Source: JBHJGM01 sp050331815
Lineage (GTDB): Bacteria > Verrucomicrobiota > Verrucomicrobiia > Opitutales > JBHJGM01
Reading direction: 5' to 3'
Assembly (NCBI GenBank): GCA_050331815.1
Contig: JBHJGM010000002.1
Location: forward strand, 248,001-312,000
Length of the DNA: 64,000 nt
The notes beneath the pieces were generated by a model. The model did no database searches. It was not told where the DNA came from and worked only from the letters and a program-made list of their open reading frames with translations. This document shows positions 25,001 to 34,649 of this stretch, piece after piece. A program made the translations under genes and the position numbers. Within the stretch, counting starts at the first letter, position 1. Each line of letters opens with the position of its first letter.

Positions 25001-28000
25001 ATGTTGGAATTCACGAAGGTTTCCTTCCGTCTGCTGCCGTTGATCCTGCTGACATTTTTTGTGGGTCCGCCGCTGGCGGCGCAACCGGTGGTTGCCCCGC
25101 CGCCCGACTACGCCGAGCAAAAAGAGCGGGCCGAGGCTCGTTACGCCGAGGGTTCCTTCGCGCTGGCCCGGCAGATTTACGAAAGCCTGCTGACCATGGA
25201 CCTCCCGGAGGCGGAGTTGCACTGGGTGGCGTATCGAATACATGATACAACCTGGCGCGAAGCCGCCGCGGCCAACAGCGTCGACCTGACGCCCGTTGTT
25301 CAGGCGCGCACCAGTCTAGACACGCTCGCGCAGACCGTAGAAAAAGCCGCTGGCACCGGAAATCGTCCGCCGGAGATCTGGGCGCTCATCCGGCAGTCTC
25401 AGGGTGAAAGCTTTTTCATCGCCAAGGGGCGCAGCATCTACGTCTGGGATTTCAATCAGGGCTGGAGTTTCCTGCGCCAGACCCTCGACTGGTACGCGTC
25501 TTCGACCGACATCGAACTCGCCCGGCAGCGCTACCTGGACATCGTGTTTGAATCCGCGCAGCGCGGCACGCGCAACTACTACGGGCCGGCCTATCGCTGG
25601 TACTGGATGGTGCCCGTCGACGTGCTTGAAAACGCCGTGAGGATCACCGAGGGCCTCGATGAGCGGGCTCAGGCGCAGTACTTCTTCGGGGTGGCGCTCT
25701 CGCTCCAAGGCAATCAGCGCCAGCGCCTGCGGGCCGGTGAGGTCTTTGCAAGTGCCTTGGAGTCCGCCGAAGGCACCGACTGGCTCGACGATGTCCTGTT
25801 CGAGTTCGCGCGCTGGGCCGAGCAAAACGGCAGCAACCGCTACGACACGCGCAGCGGCAACCTGATCCTCGAATCGGACTTTGAACGGGCGCTGCGTCTT
25901 TACCGTCGAATTATCGACGCATATCGTCGGGGTGAGTCGCGTTACTACGAGTTGGCCGAAAACCGCGTCCAGGCCATCACCGAAGCCAGCCTGGAGATCT
26001 CCGCCAACAACGCGTTCCTGCCCGAAGGACTGGTCTCGCTGCAATTGAACTGGCGCAATGTGTCGGACGCGGTCGTGAGCTTTTACCCCGTCGACCTGCC
26101 CGCCGAGACGCTGCACTCGGACGAAAGCCTGCCCGACCAGATCGACTTGAACGGACGCGACCCGGTGCTCGTGCTCACCGAAAATGTCACGACGGACCGC
26201 GCCCATGTGCAGGGACGCCGCACCCTGCGCCTCAACGCGCAGCTGCCGGCAGGGGCGTTCATCGCGGAGGCGGTCTCAGGTGAAGCACGGGGCCGCTGCT
26301 TGGTCCTGGTTTCCGATGTGGCGCTGCTCGTGCAGACCCATGGCAATCAACTGGCGTGCTACCTCGCCGATGCCCGAACCGGCGCGCCCGTCGCACGCGC
26401 CCCCGTCCGGGCCACCTTCCAACGTCGGGTGGATGGCCGACGAGTGTTCCGCAGCGTCAGCGGCGTGACCGACGACCAGGGCCTGTTATCGCTGAATTTC
26501 CCCGAAGAAGACGGCTGGTATACGCAGATCGTCACGGCGGGTACCCCGCAGCGCCAGACCTTTACAACGCGTACCGGGCGTGCACGCACCTTTGGCAAGA
26601 ATGAAAGGATCTATGCCTTTACCGACCGGCCCGCCTACCGTCCCGGCGAGACCGTCCAGTGGAAAATTGTCCTGCGTGATTGGGACGCCACGGCGGGCTG
26701 GGTGCTTTCGAAAAAAAGTGACTGGCACTACCGCATCCTGAACCCTCAAGGCGAAGTGGTCAGCGAAGGGCCGGTCACGCCCGGCGAATTTGGTACGATG
26801 ACCGGCGAACTCGAACTGTCCGACGCCATGAAGCTGGGAAGCTACACCATCGCGCTGAGTGACCCGCCCACCACTCCCGGGCGTTACCGCGATTCCACCA
26901 GGCAGGCCACCCTCTTTCGCCTCGAGGAGTACAAGCTTCCGGAGTACAAGGTGAACGTCGACGTCGGCACGCAGCCCGATGGCACGCCAGCGGTTTACCG
27001 TCTGGGTGATTCCGTGGAGGTCGAGGTGAGCGCGGAGTACTACTTCGGCGGCGGAGTGCCCGATGCCGAGGTCGAGATCATCGTCACGCAAAACTTTTAC
27101 GCGCACTGGTGGCAACCCCGCCGCGAGTTTGCCTGGTACTACGATGACAGCGCGTTCCGGGGTGGAGGCGGTGGCCAGCAAACCCTGCGGCAGACCGTCC
27201 GGACCGACGCGGACGGCAAGGCGCGGCTCACCTTCGATACCCCTGCCAGCAGTCGCTCCGACCTGCGTTTCAGCGTCGAAGCCCGCGTAACCGACGCTTC
27301 ACGGCGCGTGGTGATCGGGCAGGCGGAGGTCAAGGTGACCCGACAGCCGTACTACGTTTTTCTCAAGCCCGAGCAGAACCTTTATCAGCCCGGTGAACGC
27401 GCCGAAATCGCTGTGCGCAGCGAAAACCCGAACAGCCAGGGGCTGCCGGTATCCGGAAGTCTGATACTGACCCGCCAGCAATGGACCCAGATCTGGCTGG
27501 GCCCCAATAACCGCACCATCGATGGGCGGGAACTGGACCGTCTCGTGCGCGAGGGACGCGCGGACAAAGCCGATTACGTGCGCGTGCGCCAGAGCTACGT
27601 CTCCGAACCGGTGGAGCGCCGCACCTTTGGTACCGACAACAACGGCGATGCCATCGCGGCCTTTGTCATTCCCAGAGAAGGCTTTTACAAAATCGAGTGG
27701 CTGAGCTTCGACGACCGGGGGGTCCCTGTGAAAGCCGAAGCCGGTTTCTACGCCGCCGACGATGCGTCCCAGGAAATTGGATACAAGGGTGGCCTTCAGC
27801 TGGTCATCGACAAGGAGGCGGCCCGCGTGGGCGATGGTTTTCCGGTCATGATCACCACCCCGGTGCCCAACCGCCACGTCCTGCTCTCGATCCACGCAGA
27901 CGGTGTCTTTGAGCAGCAGCTGGTCAAGGTGGAGGGCACCGTCGAACTTGTACGCCTGAAAGTGTCCGAGGCCTGGACCCCCAATGTCTTCCTCTCGGCG

Positions 28001-31000
28001 GCGCTGTTCAACGACCTGAACTTCCTCGAAGACTCTAAGGAAGTGATCGTGCCGCCGGTGGAGCAGTTCTTGAATGTGGCGATCGAACCGGAGCGCAAGT
28101 TCCTGCAGCCCGGCGAGGCAACCAGATTCACAGTCACCCTGACCGACAGCGTCGGCCAGCCCGTGCTGGGTGAGTTTGCGCTCTCGGTTTTCGACGAGTC
28201 GGTGCTTTACATACAAAGCGACCTGGCCGGCGACCCTCGGCAGGCCTTTTACGGCGACAAGCGCAGTTCGGGTGTTTCGCGTCGCGCCTCGCTCTACGAT
28301 CTGCGTTTCTCGCGCGAAACCTGGGAGGATTACCTGCGCCAGCAGGGCCTGATCGCCGCCGATTATGATGCGCAGCTGCAAAATGCGCGTGAAGCCGAAC
28401 TTTTCAGCCCGTTTCGTTCGATCTCTAGAGGCACCGAAGAAGCTCGCGATGGTTCTGGACTTAGTTTCAAATCCTTGGCGAACGAACCATTCGGTGGTGT
28501 GGCTGGTAATCTGTCGGTGGTGGAGATGCCGGAGGTCTTCGAAGAAGTATCCCTTTTGTCCGCACCGCCGGCTCCGCCGCGAAGCCAAGCTGCCAAGGCG
28601 GATGCGGCTCCGACGACCCCCGAAATCATCGTCCGCAGCGACTTTCGCTCGACCGCGCTTTGGTCGCCCAACGTAACTACCGATGCTAACGGCCAGGCAA
28701 ACGTGTCCGTCGAGCTGCCACAAAATGTGACCACATGGCAGGCACTCGTTCGCGCGCTCTCACTGACTACGAAGGTGGGGCAGGGGAGCGGAGCGGTCGT
28801 CACCCGCCTGCCACTGATTGCACGCCTGCAGGCACCGCGCTTCTTCACCGTCGGCGACGAGCCGCTGCTGTCCGGCGTTTTCAACAACACCACGCGCTCC
28901 GACTTTTCGATCACCCCAAGCCTGGAGATTTCAGGCGACGCCCTGACCCTGCAACCGCGCGAAGCTGATTCCGATTCAGTCCGCATTCCCGCCGGCAAGG
29001 ACCTGCGGGTGGACTGGCAGGCCCAGGCCGCGACCCCCGGTGAAGTATCGGTCAAACTGACCGGCGTGGGCGATCGCTACGCCGACGCCATGGAGCAATC
29101 CTTCGAGATCTTCGAGCATGGTATCGAAAAGTTTGAAGCGCTCTCGGGCCGGCTGGACTCCGAAGCGGTTGAGCTGACCCTGAATCTGCCCAGGCACAAG
29201 CCCGATTCGCGCGCGTTGACCGTGCACGTCACGCCGAGCCTGGCGGTGACCATGCTCGACGCCATGCCTTACCTCGTCCGCTATCACTACGGCTGCGTCG
29301 AGCAGACCATGAGCCGTTTTCTGCCGGCGGTTTGCGTGGCGAAAACCCTGGGCGATCTGGGCGTGGAGCCGGACGCCATCGCCGACAAGGTCTTTGGCGG
29401 CATCGAGCCGGATGCCGTTCCCACCGTCATGAACCTGGACCGCTTTGCCGGTATCGAGAAACTGGATGCGGTCACCCGACAGGGCATCGAGCGCCTAAAG
29501 GACTTTCAGCACAGCGACGGTGGCTGGGGCTGGTGGAAGACGGACGACTCCGACCTTTTCATGACGGCCTATGTCGTCTGGGGCTTGACCCTGGCCCAAC
29601 AAGCCGCGCTCGACCTGCCGCCAAAAATGCTCGAGCGGGGTCGCGACTTTCTGGATTTTAAACTCGTCGAGGCTGAGTTGCGTCCTGATTTGCAGGCCTG
29701 GATGCTGCACGCGCTGGCCGAGGCCAAGCGCTCGGCGCGTGACAGCCGCCCCTCGCCCAACGAGGCCACCGCCTTCGCCGAGCTCTGGGAGAACCGCGAC
29801 CGCCTGAACAGCTACACCCGCGCCCTGCTGGCGCTCTCAGCCCACGCCTTCAACTTTTCTGACGAGGCGGCTATCCTTGCGCGCAACCTGCGCAACGGGG
29901 TCCAGCGCGCGGACAATCCCGAGCAGTCCATCTTGATTCGCGATGCGCAAGGCAACCGCAACCCCGCCGTCATCCCGACCGCGCATTGGGGTGCCGGTGG
30001 CGTCTACTGGCGCTGGTCCGACGGGGGCGTCGAATCCACGGCCTTTGCCCTGCGTGCGCTGTTGGCCATCGAGCCCGAGGCGGACTTGATCGTGCCGACG
30101 ATGAACTGGCTGGTCAAAAACCGCCGCGGCGCGCAGTGGTCCAACACCCGCGACACCGCGATCACCCTGCTGGCGCTCAACGATTACCTACGAAGCTCCG
30201 GCGAGCTGGAAAGCGATTTCAGCTACGGTATCGACGTCAACGGCAAGCGGGTGGGTGAAGCACAGCTGACGCCGCATACTGTATTGCAGGCCCCTTCGCA
30301 ATTCGAGGTGGACCCCGAGGTGCTCAGGGAGGGTGCCAACACCATTACCCTCTCGCGCACGGGAGGCACGGGTGCCTTGTACTTTTCGGCCCGCGCGGAC
30401 TACTTCACGCTGGAAGAGCCGATCACCGCCGCTGGTAACGAGATCTTTCTGCACCGCCAATATTACCGCATCCAGCCGGTGCCGACTCTGCTCAACGGCT
30501 TTCGCGAGGAACTGGTCCCTTTGAACGACGGCGAGACGGTTCAATCCGGCGACCGCATCGAGTGCGTCCTGCTGGTCGAGGGCAAAAACGACTACGAGTA
30601 CCTTATCTTCGAGGACATCAAGCCGGCGGGCCTGGAGGCTGTGGCCATTCGCAGCGGCGGGGCCAACATCCGCGCGCGCGAGGTGCGTGAAGAGGTGGTG
30701 CAGGCCTTTCTAGAAGGTACCACGACACCCGATGGCAAGGCCGCCTATTGGCGGCAGGATGACCGCTATTCGGGGGCCAGCCGTTCTGTCTACCAGGAGC
30801 TGCGCGACCGCCACATCGCCAGCTTTATCAGCAAACTGCCCGAAGGGTATTGGGAAATCCGATACAGCCTGCGCGCCGAGGTGCCCGGTATGTTCCACGG
30901 CCTGCCCGCGCTCGGCCATGCCATGTACGTGCCGGAAATTCGCGCTAACAGCCGCGAAATGCGCCTGACCATCGTGGGCGACAACAGCTCTGCTCCATGA
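25001..31000 (+). CDS. Very large alpha-2-macroglobulin family protein with intact thioester motif
   Basis: A 1999-residue exported protein. The Sec signal peptide spans about residues 1-27 (LPLILLTFFVGPPLAA) and has no lipobox Cys. A helical TPR-like region follows (YAEGSFALARQIYESLL onward, about residues 35-330), then macroglobulin domains including the MG2 strand (IYAFTDRPAYRPGETVQWKI). An Ala/Pro-rich bait-like stretch lies near residues 1186-1206, next come DFRSTALWSPNVTTDANGQ and the thioester motif Cys1432-Val-Glu-Gln1435 in YHYGCVEQTMSR, and a helical thioester-domain repeat with GGWGWWKTDDSDLFMTAYVVWGL. The family traps or inhibits proteases by covalent capture. It is longer than E. 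coli YfhM (about 1650), and no pbpC is adjacent. Confidence 0.93.
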   Translation: MLEFTKVSFRLLPLILLTFFVGPPLAAQPVVAPPPDYAEQKERAEARYAEGSFALARQIYESLLTMDLPEAELHWVAYRIHDTTWREAAAANSVDLTPVVQARTSLDTLAQTVEKAAGTGNRPPEIWALIRQSQGESFFIAKGRSIYVWDFNQGWSFLRQTLDWYASSTDIELARQRYLDIVFESAQRGTRNYYGPAYRWYWMVPVDVLENAVRITEGLDERAQAQYFFGVALSLQGNQRQRLRAGEVFASALESAEGTDWLDDVLFEFARWAEQNGSNRYDTRSGNLILESDFERALRLYRRIIDAYRRGESRYYELAENRVQAITEASLEISANNAFLPEGLVSLQLNWRNVSDAVVSFYPVDLPAETLHSDESLPDQIDLNGRDPVLVLTENVTTDRAHVQGRRTLRLNAQLPAGAFIAEAVSGEARGRCLVLVSDVALLVQTHGNQLACYLADARTGAPVARAPVRATFQRRVDGRRVFRSVSGVTDDQGLLSLNFPEEDGWYTQIVTAGTPQRQTFTTRTGRARTFGKNERIYAFTDRPAYRPGETVQWKIVLRDWDATAGWVLSKKSDWHYRILNPQGEVVSEGPVTPGEFGTMTGELELSDAMKLGSYTIALSDPPTTPGRYRDSTRQATLFRLEEYKLPEYKVNVDVGTQPDGTPAVYRLGDSVEVEVSAEYYFGGGVPDAEVEIIVTQNFYAHWWQPRREFAWYYDDSAFRGGGGGQQTLRQTVRTDADGKARLTFDTPASSRSDLRFSVEARVTDASRRVVIGQAEVKVTRQPYYVFLKPEQNLYQPGERAEIAVRSENPNSQGLPVSGSLILTRQQWTQIWLGPNNRTIDGRELDRLVREGRADKADYVRVRQSYVSEPVERRTFGTDNNGDAIAAFVIPREGFYKIEWLSFDDRGVPVKAEAGFYAADDASQEIGYKGGLQLVIDKEAARVGDGFPVMITTPVPNRHVLLSIHADGVFEQQLVKVEGTVELVRLKVSEAWTPNVFLSAALFNDLNFLEDSKEVIVPPVEQFLNVAIEPERKFLQPGEATRFTVTLTDSVGQPVLGEFALSVFDESVLYIQSDLAGDPRQAFYGDKRSSGVSRRASLYDLRFSRETWEDYLRQQGLIAADYDAQLQNAREAELFSPFRSISRGTEEARDGSGLSFKSLANEPFGGVAGNLSVVEMPEVFEEVSLLSAPPAPPRSQAAKADAAPTTPEIIVRSDFRSTALWSPNVTTDANGQANVSVELPQNVTTWQALVRALSLTTKVGQGSGAVVTRLPLIARLQAPRFFTVGDEPLLSGVFNNTTRSDFSITPSLEISGDALTLQPREADSDSVRIPAGKDLRVDWQAQAATPGEVSVKLTGVGDRYADAMEQSFEIFEHGIEKFEALSGRLDSEAVELTLNLPRHKPDSRALTVHVTPSLAVTMLDAMPYLVRYHYGCVEQTMSRFLPAVCVAKTLGDLGVEPDAIADKVFGGIEPDAVPTVMNLDRFAGIEKLDAVTRQGIERLKDFQHSDGGWGWWKTDDSDLFMTAYVVWGLTLAQQAALDLPPKMLERGRDFLDFKLVEAELRPDLQAWMLHALAEAKRSARDSRPSPNEATAFAELWENRDRLNSYTRALLALSAHAFNFSDEAAILARNLRNGVQRADNPEQSILIRDAQGNRNPAVIPTAHWGAGGVYWRWSDGGVESTAFALRALLAIEPEADLIVPTMNWLVKNRRGAQWSNTRDTAITLLALNDYLRSSGELESDFSYGIDVNGKRVGEAQLTPHTVLQAPSQFEVDPEVLREGANTITLSRTGGTGALYFSARADYFTLEEPITAAGNEIFLHRQYYRIQPVPTLLNGFREELVPLNDGETVQSGDRIECVLLVEGKNDYEYLIFEDIKPAGLEAVAIRSGGANIRAREVREEVVQAFLEGTTTPDGKAAYWRQDDRYSGASRSVYQELRDRHIASFISKLPEGYWEIRYSLRAEVPGMFHGLPALGHAMYVPEIRANSREMRLTIVGDNSSAP

Positions 31001-31078
31001 GCTCGCAACCGTTCGGTGCCGGCTTCGGCCAGGTGCTGCGCCCTTGACGTTTTTCGCGCTTTGCGGGAAATTTCAGCC

Positions 31079-31261
31079 ATGCCCAGCGTTCCCATCAGCG
31101 AAAGAGCCCGCAAGGTATATCAGGTGCCGGGGGAGATTGAAAAGGCCGTCCGGGGCATTGCCCGGGGGACGCGTTCGGTCGTCGTCCGGGATTCCGAGGG
31201 CAACACCTACCGGGTCGTACCCTTCAAGCCGAAAAACGGCTACTTCTCGCGCTGCCGATGA
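31079..31261 (+). CDS. Small basic hypothetical protein, translationally coupled to the next gene
   Basis: A 60-residue basic protein (many Arg/Lys) without membrane segment. A short helical start (ISERARKVYQVPGEIEKAVRGIA) is followed by a beta-like stretch (TRSVVVRDSEGNTYRVVPFKPK), which could be a small DNA- or RNA-binding or antitoxin-like fold, but no known motif is recognised. The TGA stop overlaps the ATG of the membrane-protein gene (ATGA at 31258-31261), a strong sign of co-translation. The frame extends upstream to 31016 but ATG 31079 is preferred. Follows the macroglobulin gene by 78 bases. Confidence 0.6.
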   Translation: MPSVPISERARKVYQVPGEIEKAVRGIARGTRSVVVRDSEGNTYRVVPFKPKNGYFSRCR

Positions 31262-32169
31262 GCGTCGCCCTCTCGGCGCTGATTCTTATTTTACTGCTGT
31301 TGCCTGGCTTTGCTTTTCGCGTTGGGCTCTTTCTGCAGACCTGGCGCGGTTCGTTGCGCACACGCACCTTCGCCGAGGAGGCGGCCATCGCAGTCAGCTT
31401 TGCGGCAGCCATTCACGCCATCGGCGCGGAGGTGGCCTCGCTGCTGGGCCAGCCCGTTGACTGGCAAATCTGGCTGCTGCTGGTCGGTTGGGCCGATGCA
31501 GATGCCGATCAGATCGGGACGGTCGCCAGCCAGATCGAGCGCCATGGCACCAGCGTCGTTGCGTACCTGCTTTTCCAGGTCATTGTCGGGGCGATCGCGG
31601 GTTCGCTGGCCTTCCGTCTCATCCGCGTGCTGCGGCTCGACCTTTGCTTCGACACCTTCCGGCTCCTCGGTCCTTGGGATTATCTTTTTCGCGGCGAATA
31701 CTACTCACTGGTCGACAATACGTTTACGTTTCGTGAAAAACTACAAATCTGGTTCCAACTGGCCCGCAATCGTTTTAAAATCCAGCGCCCGGAATTTGTC
31801 TGGATCGCCGCGGTGGTGCCACAAGGTCAGCGCGATTACCTCTACTTTGGGCTACTTCAAAATTTCTATTTCACCGGCCAGGGCCAGATCGACAAATTGA
31901 TCCTCGCCATGGCGTTCCGAAGGCCATTGTCCGAAGATGCCTCCGATGACCTGCCCGCCCAGGCCCTGGCGGACATTTCAACCGTCCCGCAAGAAGCCCT
32001 CGAGGCTCCTCAGGCATTTTTTCCTGATGAGCGTTTCTACCCGATCACCGGCGATTTCTTTATCCTGCGTGGCACGGAATTGCGTACCCTCAATGTACGC
32101 TACGAGGCTCTCGAACTGGCCGAGGACGCCGCCGAAACCGTGGCGGCTGAGCCCACGCCTCCAGCCTGA
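31258..32169 (+). CDS. Membrane-anchored hypothetical protein (possibly DUF6338-like)
   Basis: A 303-residue protein with an N-terminal membrane helix (about 2-22, ALSALILILLLLPGFAF), further hydrophobic stretches at about 40-62 and 99-122, and a long soluble C-terminal half from about residue 130. The soluble part has an YYSLVDNTFTFREKLQIWFQ segment and a beta-rich piece (DYLYFGLLQNFYFTGQGQIDKLILAMAFRRPL, then YPITGDFFILRGTELRTLNVRYEAL). This layout recalls DUF6338-type membrane proteins, but I cannot confirm the family. Coupled by a 4-base ATGA overlap to the small basic gene before it. Confidence 0.7.
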   Translation: MSVALSALILILLLLPGFAFRVGLFLQTWRGSLRTRTFAEEAAIAVSFAAAIHAIGAEVASLLGQPVDWQIWLLLVGWADADADQIGTVASQIERHGTSVVAYLLFQVIVGAIAGSLAFRLIRVLRLDLCFDTFRLLGPWDYLFRGEYYSLVDNTFTFREKLQIWFQLARNRFKIQRPEFVWIAAVVPQGQRDYLYFGLLQNFYFTGQGQIDKLILAMAFRRPLSEDASDDLPAQALADISTVPQEALEAPQAFFPDERFYPITGDFFILRGTELRTLNVRYEALELAEDAAETVAAEPTPPA

Positions 32170-32183
32170 CGGATGCCCACGGG

Positions 32184-33077
32184 TTACGGCACCGCCGGCG
32201 CGATCATGGGGCCATTCATATCCAGCGTCTCCTGGATTTGCGCGGTCAGCCAGTCGCGCGCCTCGCCGACATCGTCCATCACGCGAAACAGTTCCAGGTC
32301 TTTCTCGGAGATCATGCCCCACTCCAGAAAGGTGTCCCAGTGGATGAGGTTGTCCCAGAACTCCGAGCCAAACAGCACGGTCGGCATGCGCTTACGGATT
32401 TTGCCGGTTTGCACCAGTGTCATCATCTCGAACAACTCGTCCATGGTACCGAAGCCGCCCGGGAAGATCACCAGCGCCTTGGCCGGGTAGAGGAACCAGT
32501 ACTTGCGCACAAAGAAGTAGTGGAACTCGAAATCGAGTTCGTCGGAAATGTACGGATTAGAATGCTGCTCAAAAGGCAGGCTGATGCCCAGGCCGATCGA
32601 TTTGCCGCCGGCTTCCTGAGCCCCCTGATTGGCCGCCTGCATGATCCCGGGCCCGCCTCCGGAGCAAATGTGGAAGCGCTGCTCGCTGGATGCGTGATGC
32701 TTCAACGACCACTGGGTCAGCTCGCGCGCCAGGTCGACGGCGTGCTGGTAATAGGCGGAGGTTTTCTCACGCAGGCGCGCCTGTGTGAGTGCAGCCTCCA
32801 GCGTAACGCTCGCCTCGGGGTTTGCGTTGGCTGCCAGCGCGGCTTCGGCTGCTTCGAGCGCCTCACGCGCGTCGGCGGGCGGCAGCGTACGGGCCGACCC
32901 AAAGAAGACGATGGTGTTGTGTACCTTTTGCTGACGGAAGCGCTGCTCGGGTTCCAGCAACTCGCACTGCACCCGCAAAAGTCGGCTGGCCGAGCCGTTG
33001 AGAAAGGTGGCGTTGTTATAGGCCTTTGTCGGCCAGGGTTCTTCGCTTTCGTGTGGGAGGTAGTTTCCGCAGCCCAT
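32184..33077 (-). CDS. LOG-family (TIGR00730-type) Rossmann-fold protein
   Basis: A 297-residue protein of the LOG / 'lysine decarboxylase-like' family, which releases ribose-5-phosphate from nucleoside monophosphates (cytokinin or purine nucleotides). The signature pieces are VFFGSART, CSGGGPGIMQAANQGAQEAGGKSIGLGISLPFEQ, and VIFPGGFGTMDELFEMMTLVQTGK containing the PGGxGTxxE catalytic motif. An extra N-terminal 60-70 residues is common in the long bacterial form. It lies about 190 bases from hpt on the same strand; both act on purine nucleotides, which may be meaningful. Confidence 0.9.
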   Translation of the reverse strand: MGCGNYLPHESEEPWPTKAYNNATFLNGSASRLLRVQCELLEPEQRFRQQKVHNTIVFFGSARTLPPADAREALEAAEAALAANANPEASVTLEAALTQARLREKTSAYYQHAVDLARELTQWSLKHHASSEQRFHICSGGGPGIMQAANQGAQEAGGKSIGLGISLPFEQHSNPYISDELDFEFHYFFVRKYWFLYPAKALVIFPGGFGTMDELFEMMTLVQTGKIRKRMPTVLFGSEFWDNLIHWDTFLEWGMISEKDLELFRVMDDVGEARDWLTAQIQETLDMNGPMIAPAVP

Positions 33078-33269
33078 GATGTTTTAAAAGAGTTTCAAGT
33101 TTCCAGCGGGCAGCTGGTCAGTCGCCCGGTGACCGGCCGGACAAGGGTTGGTAAGTGGCCTCCAGGGAACTCACCCGTGGGCGCTGTCCGGAGGTGCCCA
33201 GTACATCTTCGGAGGTTTTGGCCTCCAGCCTAAGAATTCGACATGGCTGCACGCCCTCGGTGCCCTGAG

Positions 33270-33866
33270 TTATTCGGCGGTCGAGACCGATGCTACCACC
33301 GCTTCGGGCGCCTTCTGCAGTTCCGGCTTGAGCACACCGATGCAGGGCAGGTTGCGATAGCGCTCGGCAAAATCCAGGCCATAACCCACCACGAACTGAT
33401 CCGGGATCTCAAAGCCGATCCAGTCCGCTTCGTAGGGCACCTGACGACGGGCGGGCTTGCTGAGCAGCACCGCGGACTTCAGCGACGCAGGCTTTTGCGC
33501 CTGAATCACTTGCGAAAGACGGGTCAGCGTCTGGGCCGTGTCCAAAATGTCGTCGAGCAGTAACACGTGCCGCCCTTCCAGATTCAGCCGAATCTTGGCC
33601 AGAATCTCCGGCTCGGACACCGGTTTCATGTCGTTGCGGTAAGAGGAGACGCGCACGCATTCCAGCCGTGTATACACGTCCAGACGTCGCATCAAATCCG
33701 CGCAAAAAAGGATCGAGCCGTTGGTGATGCAGATGATGTCCAACTCGTTGACCCCGATATCCTTGTAATGCTGGGTCATCGCCGCCCCCATCGCATCGAC
33801 GCGCTGGTGAAGCAACTCCTCGGTGACGAGGATTTCGGAGAGGTCTTCAAGCATGCTTTTGGGCAT
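33270..33866 (-). CDS. hpt: Hypoxanthine phosphoribosyltransferase
   Basis: Purine salvage enzyme converting hypoxanthine or guanine plus PRPP to IMP/GMP. Of the 198 residues, the PRPP-binding signature is VLLLDDILDTAQTLTRL. Other family pieces are DIICITNGSILFCADLMRRL, VRVSSYRNDMKP, and the base-contacting YEADWIGFEIPDQFVVGYGLDFAERYRNLPCIGVL near the C-terminus. An ATG four codons later (MLEDLSEILVTEELL) fits the family start equally well. The C-terminal 20 residues are an Ala/Val-rich tail beyond the usual end. Confidence 0.93.
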   Translation of the reverse strand: MPKSMLEDLSEILVTEELLHQRVDAMGAAMTQHYKDIGVNELDIICITNGSILFCADLMRRLDVYTRLECVRVSSYRNDMKPVSEPEILAKIRLNLEGRHVLLLDDILDTAQTLTRLSQVIQAQKPASLKSAVLLSKPARRQVPYEADWIGFEIPDQFVVGYGLDFAERYRNLPCIGVLKPELQKAPEAVVASVSTAE

Positions 33867-34099
33867 CGGCAGTCAAATGGTTCGGCGGGAGGCAGGCGTT
33901 GCTAACGAGAAACCGTGAGCATGCCGCTTTCGGCGCAGGCTTGGCAAGGCCCCAATGCCCTTTGGGAATGACCCTTGGCTGTGCCGGCGCGCGTTGGCCG
34001 ACCCGTCCCAGCGGTTTTTCAGCCCGCTCTAAAAGCTTAGGCTAGCCAAAATTTTGGGCGTCGTCTATTCTGACCAGACTTGGAATCGCCGCCCTCTCG

Positions 34100-34648
34100 A
34101 TGACCTTTCGCTACTCCATAGAACTTGCGGACCAACTGGCGTTCACGCGTTACCACCTGGCCCATTCCGACCGGGTGCGGAAGCAGAAACGCAAGGCCCT
34201 GGTCATCGCCCTGTCCTTTCTGGCTGTGCTCACGGTCGGCTTTGCTTTTTTACCCGGGTACTGGGCGTGGCTGGCCAGCTTGCCGTTCTGCCTGGGCATC
34301 CTCTACGTGGTGGCCTATCCGGCTGCTTACGAACGCCTTATCCTGACCAAAACCGAGCAACTCGCCGAAAAAGACACCTCCGGGCGTTTCGGGCGCGAGC
34401 AGCAATTGACCATCCTCAGCGAGGGCCTGGCCCTTGACACTCCCGAGGGCACGCAAGGGCTGCGCTGGGAGCAAATCCGGGAAGTCATCATCGAGCGCGA
34501 GCACATCTTCATCTATTTCTCTGAGATCAATGCGTTGATCATTCCCGAGGAGCGGATCAAGGGAGCGTCCTTTGAGCAAGTGGCTGCCACCATTCAGGAT
34601 TACGCCAGCGGCCAGGGCCCGGACCGGCAAACAGTCACCTTTGGCTGA
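34100..34648 (+). CDS. YcxB-like membrane protein
   Basis: A 182-residue protein with a short N-terminal cytosolic part (MTFRYSIELADQLAFTRYHLAHS), two adjacent membrane helices (about residues 34-52 and 54-74, an ALVIALSFLAVLTVGFAF / LASLPFCLGILYVVAYP pair), and a C-terminal YcxB-like domain (LTILSEGLALDTPEGTQGLRWEQIREVIIEREHIFIYFSEINALIIPEERI). This is the typical YcxB architecture; the function is unknown. It converges on the MFS gene with a single base between stops. Confidence 0.8.
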   Translation: MTFRYSIELADQLAFTRYHLAHSDRVRKQKRKALVIALSFLAVLTVGFAFLPGYWAWLASLPFCLGILYVVAYPAAYERLILTKTEQLAEKDTSGRFGREQQLTILSEGLALDTPEGTQGLRWEQIREVIIEREHIFIYFSEINALIIPEERIKGASFEQVAATIQDYASGQGPDRQTVTFG

Positions 34649-34649
34649 A

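Noticed and set aside
25316..28723. Several minus-strand frames of 230-470 codons antisense to the macroglobulin
   Set aside because: All are shadows without motifs, and the plus strand encodes a continuous family protein with thioester.
33078..33269. Small GGAGG/CCTCC hairpin between the LOG-family and hpt genes
   Set aside because: Only a 5-bp stem without a T-run; expected by chance in GC-rich DNA.
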